A stretch of DNA of 64,000 nt, from contig JAQTNH010000001.1 in NCBI GenBank assembly GCA_028713895.1, positions 369,808 through 433,807 of the forward strand, read 5' to 3'. Positions 1 through 7,893 of the stretch are shown here, piece after piece. The number at the start of each line of letters is the position of its first letter. The first letter of the stretch is position 1. A model generated the notes under the pieces. It did no database searches, was not told the DNA's origin, and saw only the letters and a program-made list of their open reading frames with translations. Origin of the DNA: Candidatus Nanoarchaeia archaeon. GTDB lineage: Archaea; Nanobdellota; Nanobdellia; CSSed11-243R1. The position numbers were made by a program, and so were the translations under genes.

Positions 1-333
1 AAGATATTCCCAGGAGGGCTTGATTATCTTGTGGGAACTATGGTAGGATGCATCGCGATTGTAGGGAACATTGAAAAATTTGCGCTGATTTGCTTTGCAC
101 CGTGGTTTTTGGAACTGCTTTTGAAAGCACGAAGCGGGTTCAAGGCAGAGAACTTCGGGGTGCTGCAGAAAGACGGGACGCTCAAGGCGCCGTATGAAAA
201 AAACTATTCACTGCTTCACATCATAATGCATGCCGGCAGGTTCAGGGAATGGCAGGTAAGCGCAATAATGACTGGGATTGTATTTGTGTGGTGCAGCGCA
301 GTATCGCTCGTATTCTGGCTCAAGCTTGTTTAA
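1..333 (+). CDS. UDP-GlcNAc:dolichyl-phosphate GlcNAc-1-P transferase, AglH/DPAGT1-like (C-terminal part)
   Basis: The reading frame is open from the first base, so the gene starts outside the window and 110 residues remain. The family (MraY/WecA/DPAGT1, GT4-type) transfers GlcNAc-1-phosphate to a polyprenyl phosphate in the membrane, the first step of N-glycan or polymer assembly. The visible start KIFPGGLDYLVGT matches the NKIFPG/VFVGDT loop seen in DPAGT1-like enzymes. It is followed by a membrane segment and the IVGNIEKFALI stretch I associate with archaeal homologues, then a soluble loop and a last membrane helix. Its 3' end overlaps the convergent flippase gene by 14 nt. It introduces the glycan island that follows. 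The family is fairly certain; the exact acceptor lipid and sugar are inferred. Confidence 0.8.
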   Translation, partial: KIFPGGLDYLVGTMVGCIAIVGNIEKFALICFAPWFLELLLKARSGFKAENFGVLQKDGTLKAPYEKNYSLLHIIMHAGRFREWQVSAIMTGIVFVWCSAVSLVFWLKLV

Positions 334-1552
334 TAAAGATGTTCTTCAGTTTATAGCCAAACACAACGAACAGAACCGCAGCCAGATAAACAAGATTTGA
401 GAATACTAATATTTTGGCGACAGCCAGCAGGCTGCCATGCATGAACACTATCAGCGCAGTCTCCAGTACAAAAACTGCAGCCAGGGGGATTAAAAACATT
501 TTTTTGTCCTGGGCAAGCAGATAGAATGACAGAAGCAATGAAAATGCAAGCAGTATCGAGCTTATGCCAAAAAGCGGGAGAAGTTCAGCAGCCGCAGCAT
601 ATCCGCTCCCAAAAAACAAGTTAACAAGAAACTTTGAAAAGAATGTGTATGCTACAAAAACACAAACACTCATCAGCGCCATAAGATTAAGGCTGTCCCT
701 GAGCACGTGTTTATGCTCTTGTTTGGACATATGAAGTTCTGAAATCTTCGGAAACATCACAAAAGCGAGATTGATTGCGACGCAGAACAAAACTTTTCCG
801 AAAAAAGATGCCAGATTGTAGAACCCCACCAAGTCTGCATTAAAATAATGTTTTACCAAGATTACGTCAATGCTAATCATTGATGTCAGGAACAAAACTG
901 TCAGCAGTATGGGCCATGAATCCAAGAAAAATTTAAAATTTAAGCTTAAATCTTTTATTGAAAATTTGAGTTTTGTCTGGGGTATGGAGACTATAAACGC
1001 AAATGCATAGCCTGATATGAATGCGCCAACAGCTCCATAAACGCGCAGCCCAAGCAGAACTGCAAGAATGCCTATGCCCAGTTTAACAACAGCATCCACT
1101 ATAATGCTTATGCTCAGATGCCCGAACTTTTGAACTCCCTGGAGGTAACCACGCGTTATTGAAAGCAGGAACAAAAAAGGGAGCAGCAATGCACTGAAAA
1201 TCAAAAGGTATCTGGAATCAAAATGAAAAAACTGGTTTAAAGCATCATTAAACACAAAAAGCAGTGCAAATATTACCGCTGAAAAGACAAGGGTGTTGAA
1301 CGTTATGTTAGATATTTTGGCTTCTAAGTCCTCGAGAGAATTGTTGCCAGAAACCAGTTTTGACACTGCTGTCTGCAATGAGTTCTGAACGATTGCCAGC
1401 AAACTGAAAATGGCTATTATTGTTCCAAAGACGCCAAACTCAGCAGGGGTAAGATGTCTCCCGATTAAAAAATAGAAAATGTATACTATGGCGGCATTGA
1501 TTATTGCTGCGCCTACATACAAAAATCCGTGCTTGAATACCGAACTTTGCAT
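320..1552 (-). CDS. Wzx/MATE-like oligosaccharide flippase
   Basis: This 410-residue polytopic membrane protein resembles the polysaccharide biosynthesis/Wzx branch of the MOP flippases, which move lipid-linked glycans across the membrane. About 12 hydrophobic segments are visible. The N-terminal region has the pattern seen in this family: a helix, then a short loop (LIGRHLTPAEFGVFGT), then a second helix. I chose the ATG at 1552 because it precedes the first membrane helix and has a TATA-like box 20-30 nt upstream. The longer frame to 1726 would run into the divergent GT39 gene and encodes nothing flippase-like. It is the first of two flippase genes in the island, the other being at 21448-22962. 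Substrate is unknown. Confidence 0.85.
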   Translation of the reverse strand: MQSSVFKHGFLYVGAAIINAAIVYIFYFLIGRHLTPAEFGVFGTIIAIFSLLAIVQNSLQTAVSKLVSGNNSLEDLEAKISNITFNTLVFSAVIFALLFVFNDALNQFFHFDSRYLLIFSALLLPFLFLLSITRGYLQGVQKFGHLSISIIVDAVVKLGIGILAVLLGLRVYGAVGAFISGYAFAFIVSIPQTKLKFSIKDLSLNFKFFLDSWPILLTVLFLTSMISIDVILVKHYFNADLVGFYNLASFFGKVLFCVAINLAFVMFPKISELHMSKQEHKHVLRDSLNLMALMSVCVFVAYTFFSKFLVNLFFGSGYAAAAELLPLFGISSILLAFSLLLSFYLLAQDKKMFLIPLAAVFVLETALIVFMHGSLLAVAKILVFSNLVYLAAVLFVVFGYKLKNIFIKQA

Positions 1553-1622
1553 GGTAACCCTAACAAAAAAGTCATTTAAATAGTTGGTTAAATTTATATA
1601 ACCCAGCCATCTTTTTAGAGGA
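1553..1622. promoter_or_regulatory. Divergent promoter region, flippase / GT39
   Basis: The 70-nt gap has two TATA-like boxes. On the plus strand, TTTATATA at about 1593-1600 lies about 23-30 nt before the ATG at 1623. On the minus strand, TATTTAAAT at about 1573-1582 lies about 21-30 nt before the ATG at 1552. Both spacings fit archaeal leaderless transcripts. The assignment is by pattern only. Confidence 0.55.
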
Positions 1623-3077
1623 ATGGAAACCAAAATATTCGATGAATTGTTAAAACATAAATACGAAATACTGCTCGGAGTCATTGTTATTGTTTCCCTG
1701 TTTGTCGGCATCAAATATATAGGCATTGACAGCGTGTGGCCGGATGAAGCGTTTTATGCCTGGAATGGATACCAGCTCGTAAGAGAACCTTTCCAGATAA
1801 CTGACGAGATGTTAAAAACCCCTTTGTATGTTCCTTTTCTGCTCATAGGACTCCTAAGCATTTTTGTGGATAAACTCATAGCTGCAAAACTGACAGTGCT
1901 GCTGTTCAGCATTGTCGGCATAATCGCCACGTATTATATAGGAAAAATGCTGAAGAATGAACTTGTGGGAATCATAGCTGCAGGTTTTATGGCTTTCAAT
2001 CCTATTGTGATGTTCCTGACAGGCAGGGCCCTTACAGACATACCAATCGCGGCAATGATGGCTCTTTGTATTTTAGCACTGTTCAAATATGAACAGGAGA
2101 AACACTGGAAATGGGGATTGCTGCTCGGCTTGTGCGTTGCCGGGGCGTTTTTTACAAAGATGAGCGGAGTAATACTTATCCCTGTGTTGGGACTTTATTT
2201 TGTGTTAACACGACGGACAAAAATATTTGGGGAACTAAAAGATAAAAAGTTTTTAAGCCTTCTAGGTGTCGGCATCATAACTTTTGTTCCGTTCTTCATC
2301 TTCAACATGCTCAAATTCGGATCTTTGCTGCCTACAAAGTTATCTGTTTATGGAACATCTTACATCTTCAAGGGCGGACAGTTTTACTACATAACAAGTA
2401 TGCCACAATTTGTAGCCTGGTGGTTACTGCCTTTTTTAGTTATAGGCTTACTATTTGCCGTTCTAAACTTTAAGAGACCCAAACAACTAGCTTTGTTGTT
2501 ATGGTTTGTTATAGGTTTGGTTATTATTTCCGGCATTGGCGAAAAAGATTTGAGATATCTGGGCCCGATAATGCCTGCCATATTCTTGTGCATAGCTTAT
2601 GGAATCTCCAAGTTCAATATCAACAAAAAAGCAGAGTGGATAATACTTGGAATAAGCGCCATCCTGGCAGTCAGCATGTTTATGGGTGGAATAGCGCACA
2701 TTGAATCAAAAGCCAATTCTTACATGGGATTTAAAGAGGCAGGAGAATGGCTGAAGATGAACGTTCCGGAGGACAGCATAATTTATGCAGGCTCTGAAAG
2801 GGCGATAAGAAGTTTCAGCGACATCCAGTATGAAGAATACGGCGGCAGACTCCGCGCGTTCCCAACGAACATCACCACGTTTGAAGAGGAAGTTGCAAAC
2901 AAATCAAATGTTTTCGCTGTTGTGGATGTCTGGGAGTATACGCAGCCAGACTGGATTTATCCGTTAAGCAATGAAAAAATCAATGCCCTGTTTAACATGA
3001 GTTTTAATGTAACTTATTTTGTACAAAGCACTTTGGGCGGGCAAAAAACTGCAACAGTTATAGTACTAGGCAAGTAA
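1623..3077 (+). CDS. GT39-family (PMT/ArnT-like) membrane glycosyltransferase
   Basis: This 484-residue multi-pass membrane protein resembles the GT-C fold dolichyl-phosphate-sugar transferases (GT39/GT83), which move a sugar from a polyprenyl-phosphate donor to a glycan or protein on the outer face. The first extracellular loop after the N-terminal helix contains WPDEAFYAW, with the acidic DE pair at the position of the family's catalytic motif. About ten hydrophobic helices follow, for example around GIIATYYIG and ALFKYEQEKH-flanking segments. A C-terminal soluble domain of roughly 120 residues ends the protein. It lies between the flippase and a GT2 gene, consistent with surface glycan assembly. 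Donor and acceptor cannot be read from the sequence. Confidence 0.8.
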   Translation: METKIFDELLKHKYEILLGVIVIVSLFVGIKYIGIDSVWPDEAFYAWNGYQLVREPFQITDEMLKTPLYVPFLLIGLLSIFVDKLIAAKLTVLLFSIVGIIATYYIGKMLKNELVGIIAAGFMAFNPIVMFLTGRALTDIPIAAMMALCILALFKYEQEKHWKWGLLLGLCVAGAFFTKMSGVILIPVLGLYFVLTRRTKIFGELKDKKFLSLLGVGIITFVPFFIFNMLKFGSLLPTKLSVYGTSYIFKGGQFYYITSMPQFVAWWLLPFLVIGLLFAVLNFKRPKQLALLLWFVIGLVIISGIGEKDLRYLGPIMPAIFLCIAYGISKFNINKKAEWIILGISAILAVSMFMGGIAHIESKANSYMGFKEAGEWLKMNVPEDSIIYAGSERAIRSFSDIQYEEYGGRLRAFPTNITTFEEEVANKSNVFAVVDVWEYTQPDWIYPLSNEKINALFNMSFNVTYFVQSTLGGQKTATVIVLGK

Positions 3078-3079
3078 AA

Positions 3080-4021
3080 TTATCCAGTGGTAAGCACTTT
3101 CAGGACTCCGAAAGGCAGCCCGGACACCCATCCCAACAGCCTGAATATGAATATCAAAATGTAATAACCGAATTCTATCGGGCTCCTGCTTAAACGCAAT
3201 GAATCATAAAATATTATTGAAGCAAGAAGAACCAAAAAAACTGCACCAAGCTTTAAACTGAAGAACATTGCCAACAAGCCCAGCACGAGCAAAAACGGCT
3301 GTACTATCATTGAAGGTTTGGATATTTTATCGCCCTTGACCCCCCCTAAATGTTTTTTAAACAAAAGCGGAACATAAACACCGTTCAAAAACTGCTGCCT
3401 GATGAAATTTTTCCATGTTGACCTGTGGTAGTGATACACGATGGCCTGTGGTATGTATTTTATTTTCCCGTATTTTGAGAGGTTGTATGAAAAATCAGTG
3501 TCATACCCTATCCGCAGGGCTTCATTGAACTTAATCTTCCTGGCCAGTCCTGTTTTAAAAGCAACATTCATTGTCGGCGCCCGCTGCAGGTAATCACCGA
3601 AACTTGTATACCTTGCTTCGAGTTCCCGCCCAAGCAATTCCTGCAGTTTGTTTGGCGATGCTTTTGGAGACGGACAGAAACCAACAGCTTCGACGACACC
3701 CGCCTCCTTAAAACCCGAAACCAGTGTTTTTAACCAGTCTTTTGTAACTACATTATCCCCGTCAATGAGCGCGGTGTATTCCGTTTTTATTTTGTCCAGC
3801 GCCATGTTGTACGCTGCAGGGGGCCAGCCTTTGGTTTGGTGCAGTTTAATTTTGCTGCCATAGCGTTTCAGTATCTCATAAGTGCCGTCTGTAGAAAACG
3901 CATCAACAACAAATATTTCATATTTCTTGTAATCCAGACCCAAGAGGGAATCTATGCATTGTTTTATTGTTGACGCTGAATTTTTTAGTGTAACAAGAAT
4001 CGTAACTGAAGGCTCTTTCAT
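3080..4021 (-). CDS. GT2-family glycosyltransferase with C-terminal membrane helices
   Basis: This 313-residue GT-A enzyme begins with the standard nucleotide-sugar fold (SVTILVTLKNSASTIKQCIDSL, shown in part as VTILVTLKNS). FVVDAFSTDGT and the metal-binding ALIDGDN (DGD, the DxD motif) follow. The last 70 residues contain two or three hydrophobic helices that should hold it at the inner membrane. Start ATG 4021 was chosen because the motif begins two residues later and because the stop codon of the upstream radical SAM gene ends only 1 nt before it. The longer frame would overlap that gene by about 50 nt. The two genes are therefore probably co-transcribed. Sugar specificity is unknown. Confidence 0.85.
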   Translation of the reverse strand: MKEPSVTILVTLKNSASTIKQCIDSLLGLDYKKYEIFVVDAFSTDGTYEILKRYGSKIKLHQTKGWPPAAYNMALDKIKTEYTALIDGDNVVTKDWLKTLVSGFKEAGVVEAVGFCPSPKASPNKLQELLGRELEARYTSFGDYLQRAPTMNVAFKTGLARKIKFNEALRIGYDTDFSYNLSKYGKIKYIPQAIVYHYHRSTWKNFIRQQFLNGVYVPLLFKKHLGGVKGDKISKPSMIVQPFLLVLGLLAMFFSLKLGAVFLVLLASIIFYDSLRLSRSPIEFGYYILIFIFRLLGWVSGLPFGVLKVLTTG

Positions 4022-4022
4022 G

Positions 4023-5393
4023 CTAGTCCTCTTCATTTGGAAGGTCTGATTTTTTAAAGAGCATGTACCTTGCAAAATAAAATGCCGAGCGCACTATGCG
4101 CAAAACCTCGCGCGGCTTAAACATCATGCGCCGTATAAATGCCGGATTGAAGTAACACTCAGTCAATGCTTTTTTACATAAATCCACCATGCGCTGATAG
4201 TTCATGCTTGGCAGGCTGGGGTTGCCCTCTTTGTCCAGATACCCGTTGTCCTTAAGCCATGTGTAATACGGCGTGCACATGTATGGCTTGGGCGGGGCAA
4301 ACTGGTATGTAGCCACCTTTAATTTTTTTGCCCAGTTAATAGTATTCCGCGCTGTTTCCTCAGTTTCGCCAGGCAATCCTATCATGAAGTCTGCGTGTAT
4401 GTCAATCCCTGCCTTGTTCGCCCATTCGGTAAATGTTTCAAGCGTCTTTGTTGTCACGCCTTTGTTCATCCGTTTCAACAGCTCGTCATTGCCGCTCTCA
4501 AAACCCACATGCAGACAGTGGCACCCTGACTGTTTCATCTTTTTCAGGATTTCGGGCGTATGTGTCAAGTCCCCGCGGGCATAACTTGACCACGCAATTT
4601 TAATGCCCCGTTTTAGTATTCCGTCTGCCAAAAGTTCTGCGCGCTCCCCTGAAAGCGTGTCGTCCTGCATGAATATCTCTTTTATGGGCAGATTCTTAAC
4701 AGCCCATTCTATTTCGTCCAACACATCATCAATATTGCGCACTGTGTACGAACCGCCTTTCAGGATTGTGAACGGCCATAAACAAAATATGCACCTGCCC
4801 CAGTAACATTTCCTGCCCGTGAACATGTCAACAAATGGATGCCAGAGGGAGCTCACCTTGTAGTTTTTGAGATTCAGGTGTTTTGCGTAAACTTTAGTGA
4901 CCCAGGGCAGTTCATTTAATTGTTCTGAAGTCAGCCTTGCCGCCTGGATATGCCGGCTATTATTTTTGCCGTTGATAATGTTAAGGGTTTCAAATTCAAA
5001 TTCTCCGCTTATCAGGTAGTCTATCACTTTGTTTTCAAGCAACTTCTCAGGCTCCATAGAGCACCACGGGCCCACAAAAATTATCTTTGAACCTGTCTTC
5101 TCCTTTATTTGTTCTGCAAGAGATATGTTATCTGAAAATCCGCGCTGCGAAATATAAATAACTGTAAAATCAGGCTTGAACTGTTCTGCCATGCCAATCA
5201 GCTGGGCATCTGTTTTGTTCTCAGCTTCAGCATCAACCAACCTGCATTCGTGATTATACTTTTCCAACAAGCCTGTGCAGTAGCCAAGGAATATGGGGTA
5301 CCAGTGCGTGCCTGATATTGTAATTGAATCCCAACGGGCGCTATGGATGTAACCTTTTTCATATTGCGGATTTATTAAAAGCGCTTTCATCAT
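4023..5393 (-). CDS. B12-binding-domain radical SAM protein
   Basis: This 456-residue protein has an N-terminal cobalamin-binding-like Rossmann domain (residues ~1-140, KALLINPQ at the start and IIFVGPWCS near its end). It is followed by a radical SAM TIM-barrel domain and a C-terminal helical region. The cluster-binding segment reads CYWGRCIFC, which is C-x4-C-x2-C rather than the usual C-x3-C-x2-C. FESGNDELLKRMNKG and FMIGLPGETEET are the later family motifs. Such enzymes methylate or rearrange unactivated carbons, often on sugars or lipids. The codon at 5399 is GTG; ATG 5393 was preferred. It lies 1 nt upstream of the GT2 gene, so a glycan-modifying role is inferred from context. Confidence 0.85.
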   Translation of the reverse strand: MMKALLINPQYEKGYIHSARWDSITISGTHWYPIFLGYCTGLLEKYNHECRLVDAEAENKTDAQLIGMAEQFKPDFTVIYISQRGFSDNISLAEQIKEKTGSKIIFVGPWCSMEPEKLLENKVIDYLISGEFEFETLNIINGKNNSRHIQAARLTSEQLNELPWVTKVYAKHLNLKNYKVSSLWHPFVDMFTGRKCYWGRCIFCLWPFTILKGGSYTVRNIDDVLDEIEWAVKNLPIKEIFMQDDTLSGERAELLADGILKRGIKIAWSSYARGDLTHTPEILKKMKQSGCHCLHVGFESGNDELLKRMNKGVTTKTLETFTEWANKAGIDIHADFMIGLPGETEETARNTINWAKKLKVATYQFAPPKPYMCTPYYTWLKDNGYLDKEGNPSLPSMNYQRMVDLCKKALTECYFNPAFIRRMMFKPREVLRIVRSAFYFARYMLFKKSDLPNEED

Positions 5394-5417
5394 TGTCACA
5401 TTTTGCAGGCTAACTGA

Positions 5418-5954
5418 TTATTTTATTGCCGTACCCCTGATGTACGGGCAGGCTATCCTTTTTGGTAAAAAGAAGTTGAGTATATTCACCAGGACAAAAT
5501 TTAGCGGTATGACAGGATTCTTGTCTACCAGTTTGCAATACTCAACTTCGATGTTCCTGAAATTCAAATGCTCTAAGTGATTGTGCAGGTGGTGTGTGGT
5601 ATATAACGCATAATGTAAATCGCGCGGACCGCGTCTGCATCCGCTATTGAGATGGGAATTGTTTTTTAGGAGGGACCACCCCAAAAAACATGCGTTATCA
5701 GTTACTATTACTATCCTGCCATTTTTTTTAAGAACTCGTTTCATTTCACGCAAAACATTTTCAGGGTTCCTAAGATGTTCAAAAACACAGCTGGAATAGA
5801 CCTCATCAAAAAACCCGTCCTTGAATGGCAGCTTTTCTGACTCAATATCGCATTTTTTAACCTCTTCCCGTTTAGGATAGAGGTCGATAAAGTAGTTACC
5901 ATATGTCTGGTTTCCACAACCAATATTCAGTATCTTAGGTTTATCATTGTCCAT
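5418..5954 (-). CDS. Class I SAM-dependent methyltransferase (Methyltransf_11 type)
   Basis: This 178-residue protein is a minimal Rossmann methyltransferase. Motif I is ILNIGCGNQ near residue 10, the acidic ribose-binding residue is in YFIDLYP, and FKDGFFDEVYSSCVFEHL is the motif IV region typical of Methyltransf_11 (FDEVYSS..EHL). LKKNGRIVIVTDN is motif VI. It is short for the family and lacks obvious extra substrate-binding domains. The gene ends 24 nt before the radical SAM gene in the same direction, so they may form one transcript. A role in glycan or lipid methylation is inferred only from the neighbourhood. Confidence 0.85.
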   Translation of the reverse strand: MDNDKPKILNIGCGNQTYGNYFIDLYPKREEVKKCDIESEKLPFKDGFFDEVYSSCVFEHLRNPENVLREMKRVLKKNGRIVIVTDNACFLGWSLLKNNSHLNSGCRRGPRDLHYALYTTHHLHNHLEHLNFRNIEVEYCKLVDKNPVIPLNFVLVNILNFFLPKRIACPYIRGTAIK

Positions 5955-6023
5955 AAAGACGCCCCGATATATGAGAGGCTGTTAAACTTCATTTAGCAAC
6001 ATCTCCCACTGTGAATACGAGTT

Positions 6024-6046
6024 CATAACAACCTTTTGATGTTATG
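6024..6046. repeat. 7-bp inverted repeat
   Basis: CATAACA at 6024-6030 is followed by a 9-nt spacer and the exact reverse complement TGTTATG at 6040-6046. It could be an operator half-site pair or a small hairpin, and chance is also possible in A/T-rich DNA. Confidence 0.35.
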
Positions 6047-6132
6047 GACTGTATATTACAATATTGATAATTCCTTTTAAAAAGGTTACTGCCATGATTT
6101 TTTTATGATTGCGCATTCTTGTAGAGCGTAAC

Positions 6133-6141
6133 TATTTAAAT
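6133..6141 (+). promoter_or_regulatory. TATA-like box for SDR gene
   Basis: TATTTAAAT lies 23-31 nt before the ATG at 6164, the spacing expected for a leaderless archaeal transcript. Confidence 0.5.
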
Positions 6142-6163
6142 ACATTTAAAATAGAGTAGGACT

Positions 6164-7159
6164 ATGAAAGATAAAACGATACTTATAACTGGCGCGACAG
6201 GGCTTATAGGGTCGTATATCGTGGAAAAATTAGTCAAGGACAATGATGTAAGGTGCTTGGTCATAAAAAATAGCGATGTTAGCTTTCTAGAGAATGTCGG
6301 GGCAAAGGTCGTATACGGGGATATAACAGACAAGAGCACACTGGGCCCTGCACTAAAAGATGTTGATATAGTCTTTCACTTGGCGGCGGCTTTCAAAAAA
6401 GATCTGCCTGAAAAGCACACCGAAGCCGTATACTTTAAAATAAATGTAGACGGGACCAGAAACATGCTAGAAGCGGCAAAAGAGAATCATGTTAAACGAT
6501 TTGTGCATTTTGGCGCAGGAGGGGTATATGGCTTTACAGCAAGCGAACCTTCCAATGAAAATTCTCCCTATAACCCCTCTAATGCTTATGAACGATCAAA
6601 ATGTGAAGGCGAGAAGCTGGCTTTAGAATTCAATCAAGCAGGGCTGCCAGTCACAATAATCCAACCGGCTGTCGTTTATGGCCCGAGAGAGAAGGCATCG
6701 ATATTGAAATTTTTCAAGGCTGTCAAGATGGGGATTTTTCCGATAATCGGTAATGGAAAAAACAAGATGGATTTTGTTTTTGTTGAGGATATAGCAGACG
6801 GTGCAATATTAGCTGCTGAGAAAGAAAATGCGGTCGGGCAGAAATACATCATTGGCGGCGATAGAGCATATACGTTCTTGGAAATACTCCAGGTGATTGC
6901 TGATACGCTCAAGGTTCCTGTTCCAAAGATAAAGGTGCCTTATTTCCTTGCAAAGATTGGCGCAGGATTACTGGAGATTGGATGTTCACTGATTGGCATG
7001 AACCCTCCTGTAAAGGTGGCAACGATGGACTTTTTATCAAAGAACAAATTCTATGACACTTCCAAAGCCAGAAAAGAGCTCGGCTATGAACCCAAGGTTG
7101 ACTTGAAAAAGGGCATGGAAATCACGATGAAATGGTATAAAGACAATGGCCTGTTATAG
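6164..7159 (+). CDS. NAD(P)-dependent extended SDR, sugar epimerase/dehydratase family
   Basis: This 331-residue extended short-chain dehydrogenase has the N-terminal dinucleotide motif TGATGLIGSY (GxxGxxG) and VFHLAAAF after strand 4. The catalytic YxxxK pair is in YERSKCEG. In sugar-modifying SDRs these enzymes oxidise, epimerise or dehydrate nucleotide sugars. The C-terminal half (FVEDIADGAILAAE, then KKGMEITMKWY) has the substrate-binding architecture of the family. The residues present do not decide between an epimerase, a reductase and a 3-beta-HSD-like activity. It has its own TATA-like box and a 74-nt gap to the next gene, so it may be monocistronic. Confidence 0.85.
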   Translation: MKDKTILITGATGLIGSYIVEKLVKDNDVRCLVIKNSDVSFLENVGAKVVYGDITDKSTLGPALKDVDIVFHLAAAFKKDLPEKHTEAVYFKINVDGTRNMLEAAKENHVKRFVHFGAGGVYGFTASEPSNENSPYNPSNAYERSKCEGEKLALEFNQAGLPVTIIQPAVVYGPREKASILKFFKAVKMGIFPIIGNGKNKMDFVFVEDIADGAILAAEKENAVGQKYIIGGDRAYTFLEILQVIADTLKVPVPKIKVPYFLAKIGAGLLEIGCSLIGMNPPVKVATMDFLSKNKFYDTSKARKELGYEPKVDLKKGMEITMKWYKDNGLL

Positions 7160-7202
7160 TTACTTCTGTACATGGCATTATTAATTTTTTATAAAGGATA
7201 AA

Positions 7203-7212
7203 TTAATTAAAT
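7203..7212 (+). promoter_or_regulatory. TATA-like box for the 7.2-10.2 kb glycan operon
   Basis: TTAATTAAAT lies about 22-31 nt before the ATG at 7234. It would drive the GT2, epimerase and GT4 genes, which overlap each other by 4 nt. Confidence 0.5.
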
Positions 7213-7233
7213 GCTTGCCTGCTCTCATTTCTT

Positions 7234-7893
7234 ATGAAAACTATTGCTGTTATTCCTGCGTATAACGAGGAGAGGCACATTAAGAGCGTGCTGGAGCGGA
7301 CCAGGAAATATGTTGACAAAATAATAGTTGTGGATGACGGCTCTACAGACAACACTGCAAGGATAGCCAGAAAAGTGCCGGGCATTGAGATTATCCAGTC
7401 AAAAGAAAACAGGGGAAAGGCTGATGCAGTAAGCATAGGCATCAAAAAGGCGTTCCAGTACAAGCCGGACACCATCATCCTGATGGACTCAGACGGGCAG
7501 CACCTGCCTGAAGAGATTCCATTGCTTCTGGAGCACATTAAAAAAGACAATGCTGTTTTTGTTTCAGGAGAACGAGCGCATACAAAAAAGCCGCTGCTTC
7601 GTGCATTTGCAGGGATTGTTGTGGACTTCCTTGTGGGCGGGAAAGACATATTATGCGGGTTCAAGGCAATAAAAGCAGATGCGCTGAAAAAATTTGACTT
7701 GGAAGGCAGCAAGAACTACCTTATTGAAATAGCGCTCCATGATGAAGCACGAAGAAACAAAGTTAGAATTGATTATGTCCCTATCTCAACAGTGTATTCC
7801 AAGCACATCAAATCCAAAATAGACTACAAGCGGGAGTTTTTAAGCTACATTGCGTATAGATTCAACAAGCTGAAAAGGAGCATTAAACAATGA
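7234..7893 (+). CDS. GT2 glycosyltransferase, dolichyl-phosphate mannose synthase-like
   Basis: This 219-residue soluble GT-A enzyme has the compact layout of DPM1-type synthases, which charge a polyprenyl phosphate with a single sugar. Visible motifs are TIAVIPAYNEE at the start, IIVVDDGSTDNT, and ILMDSDGQH, which carries the DxD metal site. There is no C-terminal membrane domain, as in the short DPM class. It starts 27 nt after a TATA-like box and overlaps the UDP-GlcNAc 2-epimerase gene by 4 nt (ATGA), so the two are almost certainly co-translated. It may supply the lipid-linked sugar donor used by the GT39-like enzyme at 1.6-3.1 kb, but this is inference. Confidence 0.85.
   Translation: MKTIAVIPAYNEERHIKSVLERTRKYVDKIIVVDDGSTDNTARIARKVPGIEIIQSKENRGKADAVSIGIKKAFQYKPDTIILMDSDGQHLPEEIPLLLEHIKKDNAVFVSGERAHTKKPLLRAFAGIVVDFLVGGKDILCGFKAIKADALKKFDLEGSKNYLIEIALHDEARRNKVRIDYVPISTVYSKHIKSKIDYKREFLSYIAYRFNKLKRSIKQ

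Larger units (their letters stand above)
5955..6163. other. Divergent intergenic region (largest gap in the window)
   Basis: This 209-nt gap separates two divergent glycan genes. It holds a TATA-like box for the plus-strand SDR gene at about 6133-6141 and a possible weak box for the minus-strand methyltransferase near 5966-5976. A 7-bp inverted repeat lies at 6024-6046. I see no open frame with coding character and no tRNA-like fold. Confidence 0.5.

Noticed and set aside
1553-1726. N-terminal extension of the first flippase
   Set aside because: It overlaps the start of the GT39-like gene and a plausible promoter, and has no membrane-helix or family character.
5390-5417. C/D-box-like ATGATGA near the radical SAM start
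   Set aside because: It coincides with tandem start codons, and no matching D box or complementary guide segment is visible.
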